Of a stretch of 64,000 nt of DNA, positions 52,213 through 61,901 are shown one piece after another (position 1 is the stretch's first letter; each line of letters starts with the position of its first letter). A model generated the notes under the pieces. The model worked only from the letters and a program-made list of their open reading frames with translations, did no database searches and was not told the DNA's origin. Source of the DNA: Nocardioides sp. CER19 (GTDB lineage: Bacteria; Actinomycetota; Actinomycetes; Propionibacteriales; Nocardioidaceae); assembly GCF_029846275.1 (NCBI RefSeq), contig NZ_JARVWS010000003.1:62001-126000 (forward strand). The letters run 5' to 3'. A program made the translations under genes and the position numbers.

Positions 52213-53618
52213 TCAGACGGACGCAGCCGCTCGGGTGAGGGCGTCCAGGGCCCGGCGTACGTCGTCGTCGGTGGTGGACCAGTTGCTGACCGAGACCCGG
52301 AGGACCGCACGGCCGCGCCAGCGCGAGCCGGACATCCAAGCCGTGCCGTCGGCGAGGACCGCCCGGGTGACGGCCTGCGTCCGCTCGTCGTCGCCGAACG
52401 CCACGCACACCTGCGTGTAGACGACGTTGTTGAGGATCTCGGCACCCGGGAGCGTGCGGATGCCGTCGGCGAACCGGGACGCGTGGCGGCAGAACCCCTC
52501 GAGCAGGTCAGCGACGCGTGGCGGCAGAACCCCTCGAGCAGGTCAGCGACGCCGCTGCGCCCCAGCGAGCGGAGCACCGCCCAGACCGGGACGCCGCGCG
52601 CCCGGCGGGAGAGCTCGGGGACGCGGTCGGTCGGCTCGGCGACGGCCCCGAACGGCAGGTAGTCACCCGTCTTGCCGGTCACCGCGCGGAGCGCCGCGGC
52701 GTCGCGCACGACAGCGATCCCGCAGTCGTAGGGGACGTTGAGCGTCTTGTGCGCGTCGGTCGTCCACGAGTCGGCGTCCTCCATCCCGGCGGTCAGGTGC
52801 CGCAGGCTCGGCGCCGCCGCGGCGAACAGCCCGAACGCGCCGTCCACGTGCACCCAGGCGCCCGCTGCCTGCGCGGCCGCGATCGCCGGACCGAACGGGT
52901 CGAAGGCGCCGGAGTGGACGTTGCCCGCCTGGAGGACGACGATCGTCGGCTCGCCCGGGCGCAGGGCGGCGACGAGGGCGTCCGGGTCGAGCCTGCCCTG
53001 CCGGTCGGCCGGAACCGTCTCCGGGGCGCCGAGCCCGAGGTAGCGCAGCGCGTAGAGCACGCTCTCGTGCACCTCGGCGCCCACCAGCACCCGCACCCGC
53101 GGCGCACCGGTCAGGCCCTGGGTGGCCGCGTCCCATCCGGCCTCGCGCAGCACCCGGTCGCGCGCGGCGAGCAGGCAGGTCAGGTTCGCCGTGGTCGCGC
53201 TCGTCGGGAACCCGACCGCGGCGTCGGCGGGGAGGCCGAGGAGGTCGAGCAGCCACGCGGCCGCGACCTCCTCGAGGGCTGCGGTCGCCGGTGTCAGAGC
53301 TCGCATCGCGCTGTTCTGGTCCCAGGCGGCGACCAGCCAGTCCGCCGCGAGCGCGGCGGGGGCGCTGCCGCCGATGACCATCCCGTAGAACCGACCCGAC
53401 GGCATCGCCGTGAGGCCGGCCTCGCAGGCGCCGGCCATCAGGTCGACGACCTCACCCGGGTCGGTGGGGCCGTCCGGAAGCTCGCGGCCGAGCGCGTCGG
53501 CCACCTCGTCGGCGGTCGCCGAGGGCGGGACCGGGCGCTTGACGAGCGACGACAGCCAGTCCACGGCGTGCCGGTGGGCGCGCTCCAGAGCGTCGGCTCG
53601 CGGGTCCACGCCGGCCAC
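52213..53618 (-). pseudogene. Group II PLP decarboxylase, broken by 35-bp duplication
   Basis: Aromatic-L-amino-acid-decarboxylase-like enzyme: GFPTSATTANLTCLLAARDR, VHVDGAFGLF, and the PLP Lys in TTDAHKTLNVPYDCG. In-frame translation from 53618 follows the family for about 355 residues, then becomes Arg/Ser/Pro-rich nonsense to a stop at 52206. The true C-terminus (VCVAFGDDERTQAV to RAAASV) is in another frame ending at 52213. The cause is a perfect 35-bp tandem duplication at 52481-52550. Deleting one unit restores an uninterrupted 456-residue product. May be a true recent mutation, a reversible slip or an assembly error. Confidence 0.9.
52481..52550. repeat. Perfect 35-bp tandem duplication
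   Basis: Units 52481-52515 and 52516-52550 are identical over all 35 bases (starting GCGTGGCGGCAG, ending GGTCAGCGAC). 35 is not a multiple of 3, so the second unit shifts the reading frame of the decarboxylase. Absence of any difference between units means the event is recent. Confidence 0.95.
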
Positions 53619-53644
53619 GCGTCAGGACGTCGCGCGCATCGGCG

Positions 53645-53830
53645 TCATGGCCGCAGCTCGCCGCCCGGGCCGCGGTCCCACCGGTCGTCGCCGAACACCG
53701 TCTCGGCGATCTGCTTGTCGACGCCGGCGTGGTAGCCCATGTCGACCGACGTCTTGTGCTTCTGATCCATCCTCCACGCGAGGAACGCGAAGACGGCGCT
53801 GATGATGATGAACATCCCGATGAACCACAT
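53645..53830 (-). CDS. Small single-span membrane protein
   Basis: 61 residues: one N-terminal membrane helix (MWFIGMFIIISAVFAFLAWRM) and a soluble tail (QIAETVFGDDRWDRGPGGE). No family recognised. AGGAGGC upstream of ATG 53830 supports translation. It lies between the ARC gene and the decarboxylase, same strand. Confidence 0.7.
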   Translation of the reverse strand: MWFIGMFIIISAVFAFLAWRMDQKHKTSVDMGYHAGVDKQIAETVFGDDRWDRGPGGELRP

Positions 53831-53912
53831 GGCTGCCTCCTGGGCCGGAATGGCTCATCCTGCTCCGGCGCGCGTGCGCAGGAGCCACCGTTTTCGGGTG
53901 GTTCGGCGTGGG

Positions 53913-55679
53913 CTAGAGGTACTGCCCGGTGTTGGAGACGGTGTCGATCGACCGACCCGGCTCGGTGCCCTGCTTGCCGGTGATGAGGGTGCGGATGAAG
54001 ACGATCCGCTCGCCCTTCTTGCCGGAGATGCGGGCCCAGTCGTCGGGGTTGGTCGTGTTGGGCAGGTCCTCGTTCTCCTTGAACTCGTCGACGCAGGCCT
54101 GCAGCAGGTGGCTGACGCGCAGGCCCTTCTGGCTGTCGTCGGCGTCGGCGTCGAGGAAGGCCTTGATCGCCATCTTCTTCGCCCGGTCGACGATGTTCTG
54201 GATCATCGCGCCCGAGTTGAAGTCCTTGAAGTAGAGGACCTCCTTGTCGCCGTTGGCGTAGGTGACCTCGAGGAAGCGGTTCTCCTCGGACTCCTGGTAC
54301 ATCCGCTCGACGGTCGCCCGGATCATGGCCTCGACGGTCGCCTGGGTGGAGCCGCCGAACTCGGTGAGGTCGTCGGGGTGCAGCGGCAGGTCGGACGTGA
54401 GGTACTTGCTGAAGATGTCGCGGGCGCCCTCGGCGTCGGGACGCTCGATCTTGATCTTCACGTCGAGGCGCCCGGGACGCAGGATGGCCGGGTCGATCAT
54501 GTCCTCGCGGTTGGAGGCGCCGATGACCAGGACGTTCTCCAGCGCCTCGACGCCATCGATCTCCGACAGCAGCTGGGGGACGATCGTGTTCTCCACGTCG
54601 GAGGACACGCCCGTGCCGCGGGTGCGGAACAGCGAGTCCATCTCGTCGAAGAACACGATCACGGGCGTGCCGGCGGACGCCTTCTCACGCGCCCGCTGGA
54701 ACACCAGGCGGATGTGCCGCTCCGTCTCGCCGACGTACTTGTTGAGGAGCTCGGGGCCCTTGATGTTGAGGAAGTAGGACTTCCCCTCGGCGCCCGTGCG
54801 CTCGGCGACCTTCTTGGCCAGCGAGTTGGCGACCGCCTTGGCGATGAGCGTCTTGCCGCAGCCCGGAGGACCGTAGAGCAGCACGCCCTTGGGCGGCTTG
54901 AGCTGGTGCTCCTTGAAGAGCTCCGGGTAGAGGTAGGGAAGCTCGACCGCGTCCTGGATCGCCTCGATCTGGTTGCCGAGGCCACCGATCGACTCGTAGG
55001 CGATGTCGGGGACCTCCTCGAGGACGAGCTCCTCGACCTCCGACTTCGGGACCTTCTCGTAGACATAGCCCGAGCGCGGCTCCAGCAGCAGTGAGTCGCC
55101 GGCGCGCAGCGGGTCGTCGAGCAGCGGCTTCGCCAGCCGCACGACGCGCTCCTCGTCGGCGTTGGCGATGACGAGCGCACGCTCGCCGTCGGCGAGGAGC
55201 TCCTTGAGCATCACGACCTCGCCGACCGTCTCGTAGTCGAGCGCGTCGACGACGTTGAGCGCCTCGTTGAGCATGACCTCCTGGCCGCGGTGGAGAGCGT
55301 CCAGGTCGACGTTGGGAGAGACGTTGACCCGCAGCTTGCGTCCGCCGGTGAACACGTCGATCGTGTCGTCGTCGTTGCGGGCGATGAACGTGCCGAAGCC
55401 GGCCGGCGGCTGGGCGAGCCGGTCGACCTCCTCCTTGAGCTTCAGGATCTGGTCGCGCGCCTCGCGCAAGGTCTGGGCCAGCCGGTCGTTCTGGGCCGTC
55501 ACGGCCGCGAGCGAGCGTTGTGCGTCGGCGAGCCGGAGCTCGAGCCCACGGGACTGCCCGGGCACCTCGCCCAGGCGCTGCCTCAGGTCGCGGACCTCGG
55601 CCTCGAGGAACCGCACCTGACCCTCCAGCTCGTGGCGGTCACGCCCGCTCGCTGCAGAGAAACCATCGGATGTCGACAT
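53913..55679 (-). CDS. arc: Proteasome-associated AAA ATPase ARC/Mpa
   Basis: 588 residues from ATG 55679 (AGGAGG 8 bases upstream; GTG 55688 is rejected). Recognises Pup through the N-terminal coiled coil (about 14-92), followed by two OB folds (about 95-220) and the AAA domain with Walker A GPPGCGKT (270-277) and Walker B FFDEMD (343-348). C-terminus QYL docks into the PrcA pockets and opens the gate. Hexameric unfoldase; named mpa in mycobacteria. Separated from dop by about 3.7 kb of other genes. Confidence 0.96.
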   Translation of the reverse strand: MSTSDGFSAASGRDRHELEGQVRFLEAEVRDLRQRLGEVPGQSRGLELRLADAQRSLAAVTAQNDRLAQTLREARDQILKLKEEVDRLAQPPAGFGTFIARNDDDTIDVFTGGRKLRVNVSPNVDLDALHRGQEVMLNEALNVVDALDYETVGEVVMLKELLADGERALVIANADEERVVRLAKPLLDDPLRAGDSLLLEPRSGYVYEKVPKSEVEELVLEEVPDIAYESIGGLGNQIEAIQDAVELPYLYPELFKEHQLKPPKGVLLYGPPGCGKTLIAKAVANSLAKKVAERTGAEGKSYFLNIKGPELLNKYVGETERHIRLVFQRAREKASAGTPVIVFFDEMDSLFRTRGTGVSSDVENTIVPQLLSEIDGVEALENVLVIGASNREDMIDPAILRPGRLDVKIKIERPDAEGARDIFSKYLTSDLPLHPDDLTEFGGSTQATVEAMIRATVERMYQESEENRFLEVTYANGDKEVLYFKDFNSGAMIQNIVDRAKKMAIKAFLDADADDSQKGLRVSHLLQACVDEFKENEDLPNTTNPDDWARISGKKGERIVFIRTLITGKQGTEPGRSIDTVSNTGQYL

Positions 55680-55811
55680 CTGCGCCACCTCCTGTGCACC
55701 TCGACCCTACCCGCGGGCGAGGGCTACGGAAGTGGAGATTCCGCAGTGTCGTCACCATTCGGACACGGGCCGGGATCAGCCGGAAGGCTGAGGTACCCAC
55801 GTCACCGGTGA

Positions 55812-56789
55812 TCAGTCCTCCGGCGTCTCGTCCGGCGGCGGTACGGCGACCGGGGCGTCCGCCGGCCGGGGTCCGGTGTAGTCCGGGCCGTAGGCGCCCG
55901 GCGCCGGGCGCCGGGTCTTGCGCGGGGGCCGCTCCCCAGGCGCGAGTCGCCGGGCGGTCACGAGGAAGGCGGTGTGCCCGATCATCTTGTGGCCGGGCCG
56001 GACCGCGAGGCCCTCCACGTGCCAGTCGCGCACGAGCGACTCCCAGGCCTGCGGCTCGGTGAAGCCGCCGTGGACGCGGACGGTCTCGACGAACCGGGAG
56101 AGCTGGGTCGTCGTGGCGACGTACGCGCACAGGATGCCGCCGGCGCGCAGCGCGTCGCCCGCCGCGTCGACACACTCCCACGGCGCCAGCATGTCGAGGA
56201 TCAGCCGGTCGCACCGCGCCCCGGTCGCGGGCAGCTCCTCGGCGAGATCGCCGAGCGTGAGCGTCCAAGACGGCGGCTCGGCACCGAAGAACTGGGTGAC
56301 GTTCTTGCGGGCGACGTCGGCGAACTCCTCGCGCCGCTCGAACGACAGGACCCGGCCGTAGGGCCCGACCGCGCGGACCAGGGAGCAGGTGAGCGCGCCG
56401 GAGCCGACGCCGGCCTCGACGACGTGCGCACCCGGGAAGATGTCGGCCAGCGCGACGATCTGGGCGGCGTCCTTCGGGTACACCACGGCCGCGCCCCGCG
56501 GCATGGACACGACGAACTCGCTGAGCAGCGGGCGGAAGACGAGGTACTCCCCGCCGACCGAGGACGTGACCGTGAAGCCCTCCTCACGGCCGATGAGCTC
56601 GTCGTGGTCGAGGTGGCCCTTGTTGGAGAAGAACCGCTTGCCGGGGACGAGCTCGAAGTTGTGCTTGCGTCCCTTGGCGTCGGTCAGCCGGACCCACTCG
56701 CCGGCCCGCAGCGGGCCGCGGTGGACGCCCGACCACGCCTCCTGGGGGACGTCGCTCGTCGCGCCTGGCGTGTCAGGGGTCTCCGGCAT
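55812..56789 (-). CDS. trmI: tRNA (adenine-N1-)-methyltransferase TrmI
   Basis: 325 residues. Methylates A58 (and in some species A57) in the T-loop of tRNA with S-adenosylmethionine. Visible: N-terminal beta domain RLTDAKGRKHNFELVPGKRFFSNKGHLDHDELIG, AdoMet site VVEAGVGSGALTCSLVRAVG, LDMLAPWECVDAAGDAL. Pro-rich C-terminal tail. ATG 56789. Adjacent to ARC, as trmI is near mpa in M. tuberculosis (Rv2118c, from memory). Confidence 0.94.
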   Translation of the reverse strand: MPETPDTPGATSDVPQEAWSGVHRGPLRAGEWVRLTDAKGRKHNFELVPGKRFFSNKGHLDHDELIGREEGFTVTSSVGGEYLVFRPLLSEFVVSMPRGAAVVYPKDAAQIVALADIFPGAHVVEAGVGSGALTCSLVRAVGPYGRVLSFERREEFADVARKNVTQFFGAEPPSWTLTLGDLAEELPATGARCDRLILDMLAPWECVDAAGDALRAGGILCAYVATTTQLSRFVETVRVHGGFTEPQAWESLVRDWHVEGLAVRPGHKMIGHTAFLVTARRLAPGERPPRKTRRPAPGAYGPDYTGPRPADAPVAVPPPDETPED

Positions 56790-56800
56790 GACCCCGGAAT

Positions 56801-57961
56801 CTAGTTGCCGCCGGCGCGGAATGCCGCATCCACGTCGGCCGTCGACAGCACCCCGTAGATCGAGCCGTCGGGCTCGATGAGCAGGTACTCCGCGGCCGGT
56901 GTCTGGGTGATCGCCTGGATGAGCTGCTCGCCGTCGATGTCGGCGGGGAGGGCCAGGCCGGCGGTCAGCGTGCGAGCCACGCTCGACGTGGCGACCCACG
57001 GCCGCCGGTCCTCCGGGGTCGCGAGCAGCGCGGCCTCGTTGACGACGCCCACCGGCCGTCCGTCGCTGGTGACGGTCACGATGCTGCCGGCCTGCGCCTC
57101 CTGGGCACGGCGTACGGCCTCGGCCAGCGGCAGGTCGTCCGGGACGGCGAGCGTACGCCGGGCCAGCTTGCGTGCCACCAGCATCGGCAGCCGGCTCCGG
57201 AGCCGTGCGGACGCCATGGCCGCGGACGCTCCGCTCCACAGGAACATGGCGACGATGAACGCGAAGACGTAGTCGAAGATGCCGACCCGCCAGCCGAGGA
57301 CGTCGCTCTGGAACATCGGCCAGAACAGGACGAGCACGGCCACGACGCGCCCCATCCAGCCGGCGGCGATCGTGCCGCGGTGGACGTTGCGGGTGATCCC
57401 CCAGACGGCCGACTTGAGGACCCGGCCGCCGTCGAGCGGCAGGCCGGGCACCAGGTTGAGGACGCCGACGAACAGGTTGGCCCAGGCGAGGCCCTCGACC
57501 GCCATCAGCAGGAGCCCGGTGGGCTCGAGGGCGTGCAGCGCGACGCCCACTCCCCCGATGGCCAGCGACGTGAGTGGGCCGACGACCGCGATCCAGAACT
57601 CCTCGCGCGGCCGGCGTGCCTCGCCCTCGATCGCGGTGGCGCCGCCGAGGAAGTGGATGGTGATGGAGCTGACCGGGTAGCCGTAGTGGCGGGCCACGGC
57701 GGCGTGCGACGCCTCGTGCAGCAGCACGGAGCCGTAGAGGATGACGGCGAACGCGAGCCCGGCGACGTACTTCCACGCGCCGAGGCCCGGCTCGACCTCG
57801 TCGACACGTGGGGCGACGAGGATCGCGATCATCCCGGCGACCAGGAACCACGAGCTCGACACCAGGACGTCGGCGCCGGCGAGCGTGCCGACCTTGAACG
57901 TGCCCGGCGGGCGCGGCGTGGGCTCGGAGCCCGGCCCGGGCATCTGGGAGGGCGACGACAC
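56801..57961 (-). CDS. Site-2 protease-family membrane metallopeptidase (M50)
   Basis: 386 residues with about six membrane helices. Zinc motif HEASH in SVLLHEASHAAVARHYG and the second ligand motif LNLVPGLPLDGGRVL (Asp). C-terminal CBS-domain pair (about 265-380), which may bind a nucleotide. Intramembrane proteases of this type with CBS domains release membrane-held regulators; target unknown. Ends 12 bases before trmI on the same strand, likely one operon. Confidence 0.92.
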   Translation of the reverse strand: MSSPSQMPGPGSEPTPRPPGTFKVGTLAGADVLVSSSWFLVAGMIAILVAPRVDEVEPGLGAWKYVAGLAFAVILYGSVLLHEASHAAVARHYGYPVSSITIHFLGGATAIEGEARRPREEFWIAVVGPLTSLAIGGVGVALHALEPTGLLLMAVEGLAWANLFVGVLNLVPGLPLDGGRVLKSAVWGITRNVHRGTIAAGWMGRVVAVLVLFWPMFQSDVLGWRVGIFDYVFAFIVAMFLWSGASAAMASARLRSRLPMLVARKLARRTLAVPDDLPLAEAVRRAQEAQAGSIVTVTSDGRPVGVVNEAALLATPEDRRPWVATSSVARTLTAGLALPADIDGEQLIQAITQTPAAEYLLIEPDGSIYGVLSTADVDAAFRAGGN

Positions 57962-58053
57962 GCAGCGAGCCTATCGGGACGACGACCGCCGGACCCGGCA
58001 CACCCCGAGCCGGTTGCGCTCGGTTGTCCCCGGGCTCGCCTAGGGTGCTGGTC

Positions 58054-58938
58054 ATGAGCACCACGAGCGTCTCCCCCGCCGAGGAGCTGTCCACCCCGGT
58101 GGACGGCGTCGACGTGCTGGGCGCTCTCTCGCCGAGCCGGGCCGGCGACTTCCTCGCCTGCCCGCTGCTCTACCGCTTCCGCACCATCGACAAGCTCCCG
58201 GAGCCGCCCTCGGTGGACGCGGTCCGCGGCACGGTGGTGCACAAGGTGCTCGAGGAGCTCTTCGACCTGCCGGCCGCCGACCGGACCGTCGTCAGGGCGC
58301 ACGACCTGCTGAGGCCGGCCTGGGACGGCCTGCGGGAGGCGGAGCCCGAGATCGCCGAGCTCTTCGGCGAGGCCGACGAGCTCGGCCGCTGGCTGGCCTC
58401 GTGCCGCGACGTGATCGAGCGCTACTTCACGCTCGAGGACCCGACCAGGCTCGAGCCGGCGGAGCGCGAGCTCTACGTCGAGGCCGTGCTCGACTCCAAG
58501 CTGCTGCTCCGGGGCTTCATCGACCGTCTCGACATCGCGCCGACCGGCGAGGTCCGGATCGTCGACTACAAGAGCGGCCGGTCCCCCGGCGAGATGTTCG
58601 AGGCCAAGGCGCTGTTCCAGCTCAAGATCTACGCCCTCGTGCTGTGGCGGACCCGTGGCGTCGTACCGACGATGCTGCAGCTGATCTACCTCGGCAACGG
58701 CGAGATCCTGCGCTACCAGCCGGACGAGGGCGACCTGCGCGCGACCGAGCGCAAGGTGGAGGCCATCTGGGAGGCCATCCGGCGCGCTCAGGAGTCCGGC
58801 GACTGGCGCCCCAACCCCGGCCGGCTCTGCGCCTGGTGCTCGCACCAGAGCCTGTGTCCGGCGTTCGGCGGTACACCTCCCCCGCTGCCCTCTGCGACCG
58901 CGGCGCTCGCGAGCGCGAACCCGGCGCCGGCGCCGTGA
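58054..58938 (+). CDS. RecB-family exonuclease (PD-(D/E)XK, Cas4-like fold)
   Basis: 294 residues from ATG 58054. Nuclease core: SPSRAGDFLACPLLYRFR, GTVVHKVLEELF, RGFIDRLDI, VRIVDYKSG (Asp-x-Lys), QLKIYALVLW, and a C-terminal CAWCSHQSLCPAF cluster which with the first Cys (ACPLLYR) may hold an Fe-S cluster as in AddB/Cas4. DNA repair nuclease by family; conserved beside trmI (Rv2119, from memory). No CRISPR or cas gene is nearby. Confidence 0.88.
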   Translation: MSTTSVSPAEELSTPVDGVDVLGALSPSRAGDFLACPLLYRFRTIDKLPEPPSVDAVRGTVVHKVLEELFDLPAADRTVVRAHDLLRPAWDGLREAEPEIAELFGEADELGRWLASCRDVIERYFTLEDPTRLEPAERELYVEAVLDSKLLLRGFIDRLDIAPTGEVRIVDYKSGRSPGEMFEAKALFQLKIYALVLWRTRGVVPTMLQLIYLGNGEILRYQPDEGDLRATERKVEAIWEAIRRAQESGDWRPNPGRLCAWCSHQSLCPAFGGTPPPLPSATAALASANPAPAP

Positions 58939-59462
58939 CCCGACGGGTGGTCCTCATCCGGGCCGTCAACGTGGGCGGCGCCAAGCTGCCGATGAGCGAC
59001 CTCAAGGCGATCGCCGCCGACCTCGGCGCGAGCGACGTCGCGACCTACATCGCCTCGGGCAACCTCGTCGCCGACGTGCCCGGCGACCCGGACGCGTTCG
59101 ACCGGGCCCTCGAGTCGACGATCCAGGAGCGGTTCGGCTACTTCCGCGAGGCCATCTCGCGGACCCGCGACGAGATGGTCGCCGCGCTCGACGCCCATCC
59201 CTTCGAGGTGCTCGAGCCGAAGTACTCCTACATCTCCTTCATGCTGTCCGCCCCGACCGCGGAGGCGGTGGAGGCAGCGGCCGCCGTACCCACAGGCGAC
59301 GACCGGTGGCAGGTCGTCGGACGCGAGCTGCACCTGCGCTACGCCGCCGGCGCCGGCCGGGCCCAGCTCAAGGACGCCCAGCTGTTGCGGGCGCTCGGCA
59401 AGATCCCGACCACCGCGCGCAACCTCAACACCGTCCGCACGCTGATCGAGATGGCGTCGTAG
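58935..59462 (+). CDS. DUF1697 protein
   Basis: 175 residues, GTG start overlapping the nuclease stop (GTGA, 58935-58938), so coupled to it. DUF1697 hallmark: RAVNVGGAKLPMSDLKAIAADLGASDVATYIASGNLV and the C-terminal TTARNLNTVRTLIEMA. Function unknown. Followed by a T-rich run (59465-59477) and the second palindromic repeat. Confidence 0.9.
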   Translation: MTRRVVLIRAVNVGGAKLPMSDLKAIAADLGASDVATYIASGNLVADVPGDPDAFDRALESTIQERFGYFREAISRTRDEMVAALDAHPFEVLEPKYSYISFMLSAPTAEAVEAAAAVPTGDDRWQVVGRELHLRYAAGAGRAQLKDAQLLRALGKIPTTARNLNTVRTLIEMAS

Positions 59463-59487
59463 GTCTTTTTCGTTTTGCGCCGGGTGG

Positions 59488-59538
59488 GCGGTGAGTGGTC
59501 AACCGAACCGCCCGCACCAACGGTTGATGGCTCACCGC
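59488..59538. repeat. 51-bp palindromic repeat, copy 2
   Basis: Arms 59488-59505 and 59521-59538 are identical to those at 36121-36138 and 36154-36171; the 15-base spacer differs in sequence but not in length. The right arm contains the SNF2 helicase stop codon (59532-59534), so this copy supplies the last codons of that gene. Confidence 0.85.
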
Positions 59539-61691
59539 TCGGCGGAGGCGTCCCCCCGGGCCACGAGCGCCTCGGTGAGCAGGGTGACGAGCGCCTCGAG
59601 CCGGATGTCGGTCGTGGTGACCTGCTCCTCGGTCGCACCGTCGAGCGCCACGGCGGCCAGGCCGGCCTTGCTGTCGATGAGCTCGGCGATCCGGGCGTCG
59701 ATCGTCTGGGCGGCGATGATCCGCCAGGCGGTGACGGGCTCGGTCTGGCCGATGCGGTGGACGCGGTCGATCGCCTGGGTCTGCTCTGCGTCGGTCCACG
59801 AGAGCTCGGCGAGGACGACGTCGGACGCCACCTGGAGGTTGATGCCGACGCCGGCAGCCGTGAGCGAGCAGACGATCACGCCGACCTCGGGGTCCTTGAC
59901 GAACGCGTCGATGGCCTTCGTCCGCGCCGAGGAGCTCTGGTCGCCACGGATCTCGGTGTAGCGGATGTCGCGCTTGGCGAAGACCGCGCCGGCGGCATCC
60001 ATGACGTCGAGGTGCTTGGCGAAGAACACCACCTTGCCGGCGCTGCGGACGAGCTGGGCCGCGTAGTCGGCGGCCAGCCCGGCCTTGGCCTGGCCGATGC
60101 GGCGCACCATGGCGAAGATGTTGTCGCCGGCCGTCGAGTCGTCGCCGTCGGAGAGCTCCCAGCCGGCGACCCGCCGTACGAGCTCGTGGTCGATGCCGTC
60201 GACCTCGACGCCCCGGTGCTCCCGGCGTGCCTCGATCGCGGAGTCGTAGCGCTTGACCAGACGGACGGCGAGCTCGCGCTCCGCGGACTTGATGGAGCGG
60301 CTGTCGGCGTCGTCGAGCTCGACGGGCAGGTCGGCGATGCGCCGGGCGGGGATGTCGGCGGCGACGTCGACCTTGCGACGGCGCACGATGCCCATGTCGA
60401 CGACCGCCTGGCGGGCGGCGGGGTAGAAGCCGAAGTCGGCGGGTGTCATCCCCGTCTCCTCGAGCTTCGCCATCAACGCCGGCCGCGGCGACTTGTCGGT
60501 GACCCAGCCGAGGAACTGCCAGATCGTCAGGAAGTCCTCGACGTCGTTGATGAGCGGCGTCCCGGTCAGCGCCATCATGAGCGGCCGGGCCACCCGCTGG
60601 CGGACCCGCTCGGCGATCTCGAGCACGTGCTGGGAGCGCTGAGATTTCTTGTTCTTGATGAAGTGCGCCTCGTCGACGATCATCCCGCGGAAGCCGTGGT
60701 CGCCGATCCACCCGACGTGGCGGTCGAGGATCTCGTAGTTGAGCACGATGATGTCGGCGAACCCGTCGACGTCGTCGCCGTCGCCGTGCACCACGCTGAC
60801 GGTCTTGGTGGGCGTCCAGCGGCTCGCCTCGCGGGCCCAGTTGGTCTTGACGACGTTGGGCACGACGACGAGGAGGGGGTACGCGTCGGCCGCCTGGGCG
60901 GCGAGCAGCGACTGGGCCGTCTTGCCGAGGCCCGGCTCGTCCGCCAGCAGGAACGTGCGGTGTCCCTCGGCCACCGAGGCGATCAGCTGCGACTGGTGGC
61001 CCATGAGCGACATCCCGGGCGGGAGCAGGACGGACGGGCGCGAGGTCGGCAGCTCCATGCACGAGGAGACGCCGGGAGCCGGGTGCTCGAAGGAGTTGAG
61101 CAGAGGGCCGATGAGCTCCCACCCGACGAGGCGGCGGGACTCGGCGCGCGGCGGGGCGGCCGTGAAGTCGGGCGCCATGAACGGGGTGATGAGCTGGGCG
61201 CGCGCCACCGACTGCGGCACCACCTGGCGCTCGGTCCGTACGACGGACGAGAACTGCCTGACCGGCTCCCGGGGCTCCGGGTCCGGCTCGAGCCCGGCGG
61301 CGAGCTGGAGCTCGCGCTTGAGCCGCACCGTCCCGTCGGTCTGCTCCGCGTCCTCCGCGAGCAGCGCGAACAGAGAGGTGTCACGCGCCGCCGTCTGGGC
61401 GAGGATGCTCGCGATGCCGTCGAGCCGCTTCAGCTCGGCGGCACGTGAGTTCTCGGAGAGGTCGGGGTCGGCCTTGAGCCGGGCGCGCTCCTCGCGGACC
61501 AGCAGCGCGACGACCTGGAACCGCGTGCGCTCCGAGCGACCGCGCTGCACCCCGGACTCGACCTCGCGCACCGCCTTGGCGAGCACGGGGATGAGACCGG
61601 CGTCGTCGTGCTGGCGCCGGCCGCGGCCCTGTGCCTGACGGCCTTGGCCGGACCGCGTACGGCCGGACTGGCGCTGACCCTGAGCGGCCAA
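59532..61691 (-). CDS. SNF2-family DEAD/DEAH helicase
   Basis: 719 residues from TTG 61691, chosen because GGAGGAG lies 5 bases upstream; starts further out (61796) give Arg-rich non-conserved sequence. Motifs: GHQSQLIASVAEGHRTFLLADEPGLGKTAQS (Walker A), VDEAHFIKN (DEAH), MALTGTPLIN, and the C-terminal AELSWTDAEQTQAIDRVHRIGQTEPV. Resembles HelZ (Rv2101) of M. tuberculosis. An N-terminal extension of about 200 residues has no known domain. Probably acts on DNA in repair or remodelling. The stop codon falls in the palindromic repeat. Confidence 0.9.
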   Translation of the reverse strand: MAAQGQRQSGRTRSGQGRQAQGRGRRQHDDAGLIPVLAKAVREVESGVQRGRSERTRFQVVALLVREERARLKADPDLSENSRAAELKRLDGIASILAQTAARDTSLFALLAEDAEQTDGTVRLKRELQLAAGLEPDPEPREPVRQFSSVVRTERQVVPQSVARAQLITPFMAPDFTAAPPRAESRRLVGWELIGPLLNSFEHPAPGVSSCMELPTSRPSVLLPPGMSLMGHQSQLIASVAEGHRTFLLADEPGLGKTAQSLLAAQAADAYPLLVVVPNVVKTNWAREASRWTPTKTVSVVHGDGDDVDGFADIIVLNYEILDRHVGWIGDHGFRGMIVDEAHFIKNKKSQRSQHVLEIAERVRQRVARPLMMALTGTPLINDVEDFLTIWQFLGWVTDKSPRPALMAKLEETGMTPADFGFYPAARQAVVDMGIVRRRKVDVAADIPARRIADLPVELDDADSRSIKSAERELAVRLVKRYDSAIEARREHRGVEVDGIDHELVRRVAGWELSDGDDSTAGDNIFAMVRRIGQAKAGLAADYAAQLVRSAGKVVFFAKHLDVMDAAGAVFAKRDIRYTEIRGDQSSSARTKAIDAFVKDPEVGVIVCSLTAAGVGINLQVASDVVLAELSWTDAEQTQAIDRVHRIGQTEPVTAWRIIAAQTIDARIAELIDSKAGLAAVALDGATEEQVTTTDIRLEALVTLLTEALVARGDASAER

Positions 61692-61901
61692 GCGAACTCC
61701 TCCTGTGTCACGCGAACGCGTGACGTCTGCGTTGTCCCGTCGTCGACGGGGTCCGAACTCCTCGCGACGACGTCGCCCGTGCGGGCTGTCGAGCAATGGT
61801 CCCGACGAGCGGCCGCGAGAACGCGGCTCCTGGCCTTGTGAGCCCCTGGTCGGGTGCGCCTGAGGAACAGGCTCAGTGGAGAGGATATGCCCGACCGCCG
61901 C

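Noticed and set aside
52206..53618. Decarboxylase as an intact 470-residue gene
   Set aside because: The last 110 or so residues are out-of-frame sequence caused by the 35-bp duplication.
59463..59538. T-run plus palindrome as an intrinsic terminator
   Set aside because: The T-run precedes the palindrome in the plus direction and reads as A-run after it in the minus direction, so it fits neither gene as a standard terminator.
58054..61691. Defence island of RecB-type nuclease, DUF1697 and SNF2 helicase
   Set aside because: These genes have counterparts in the same neighbourhood of mycobacterial chromosomes, which points to core repair genes; no other defence gene is near.
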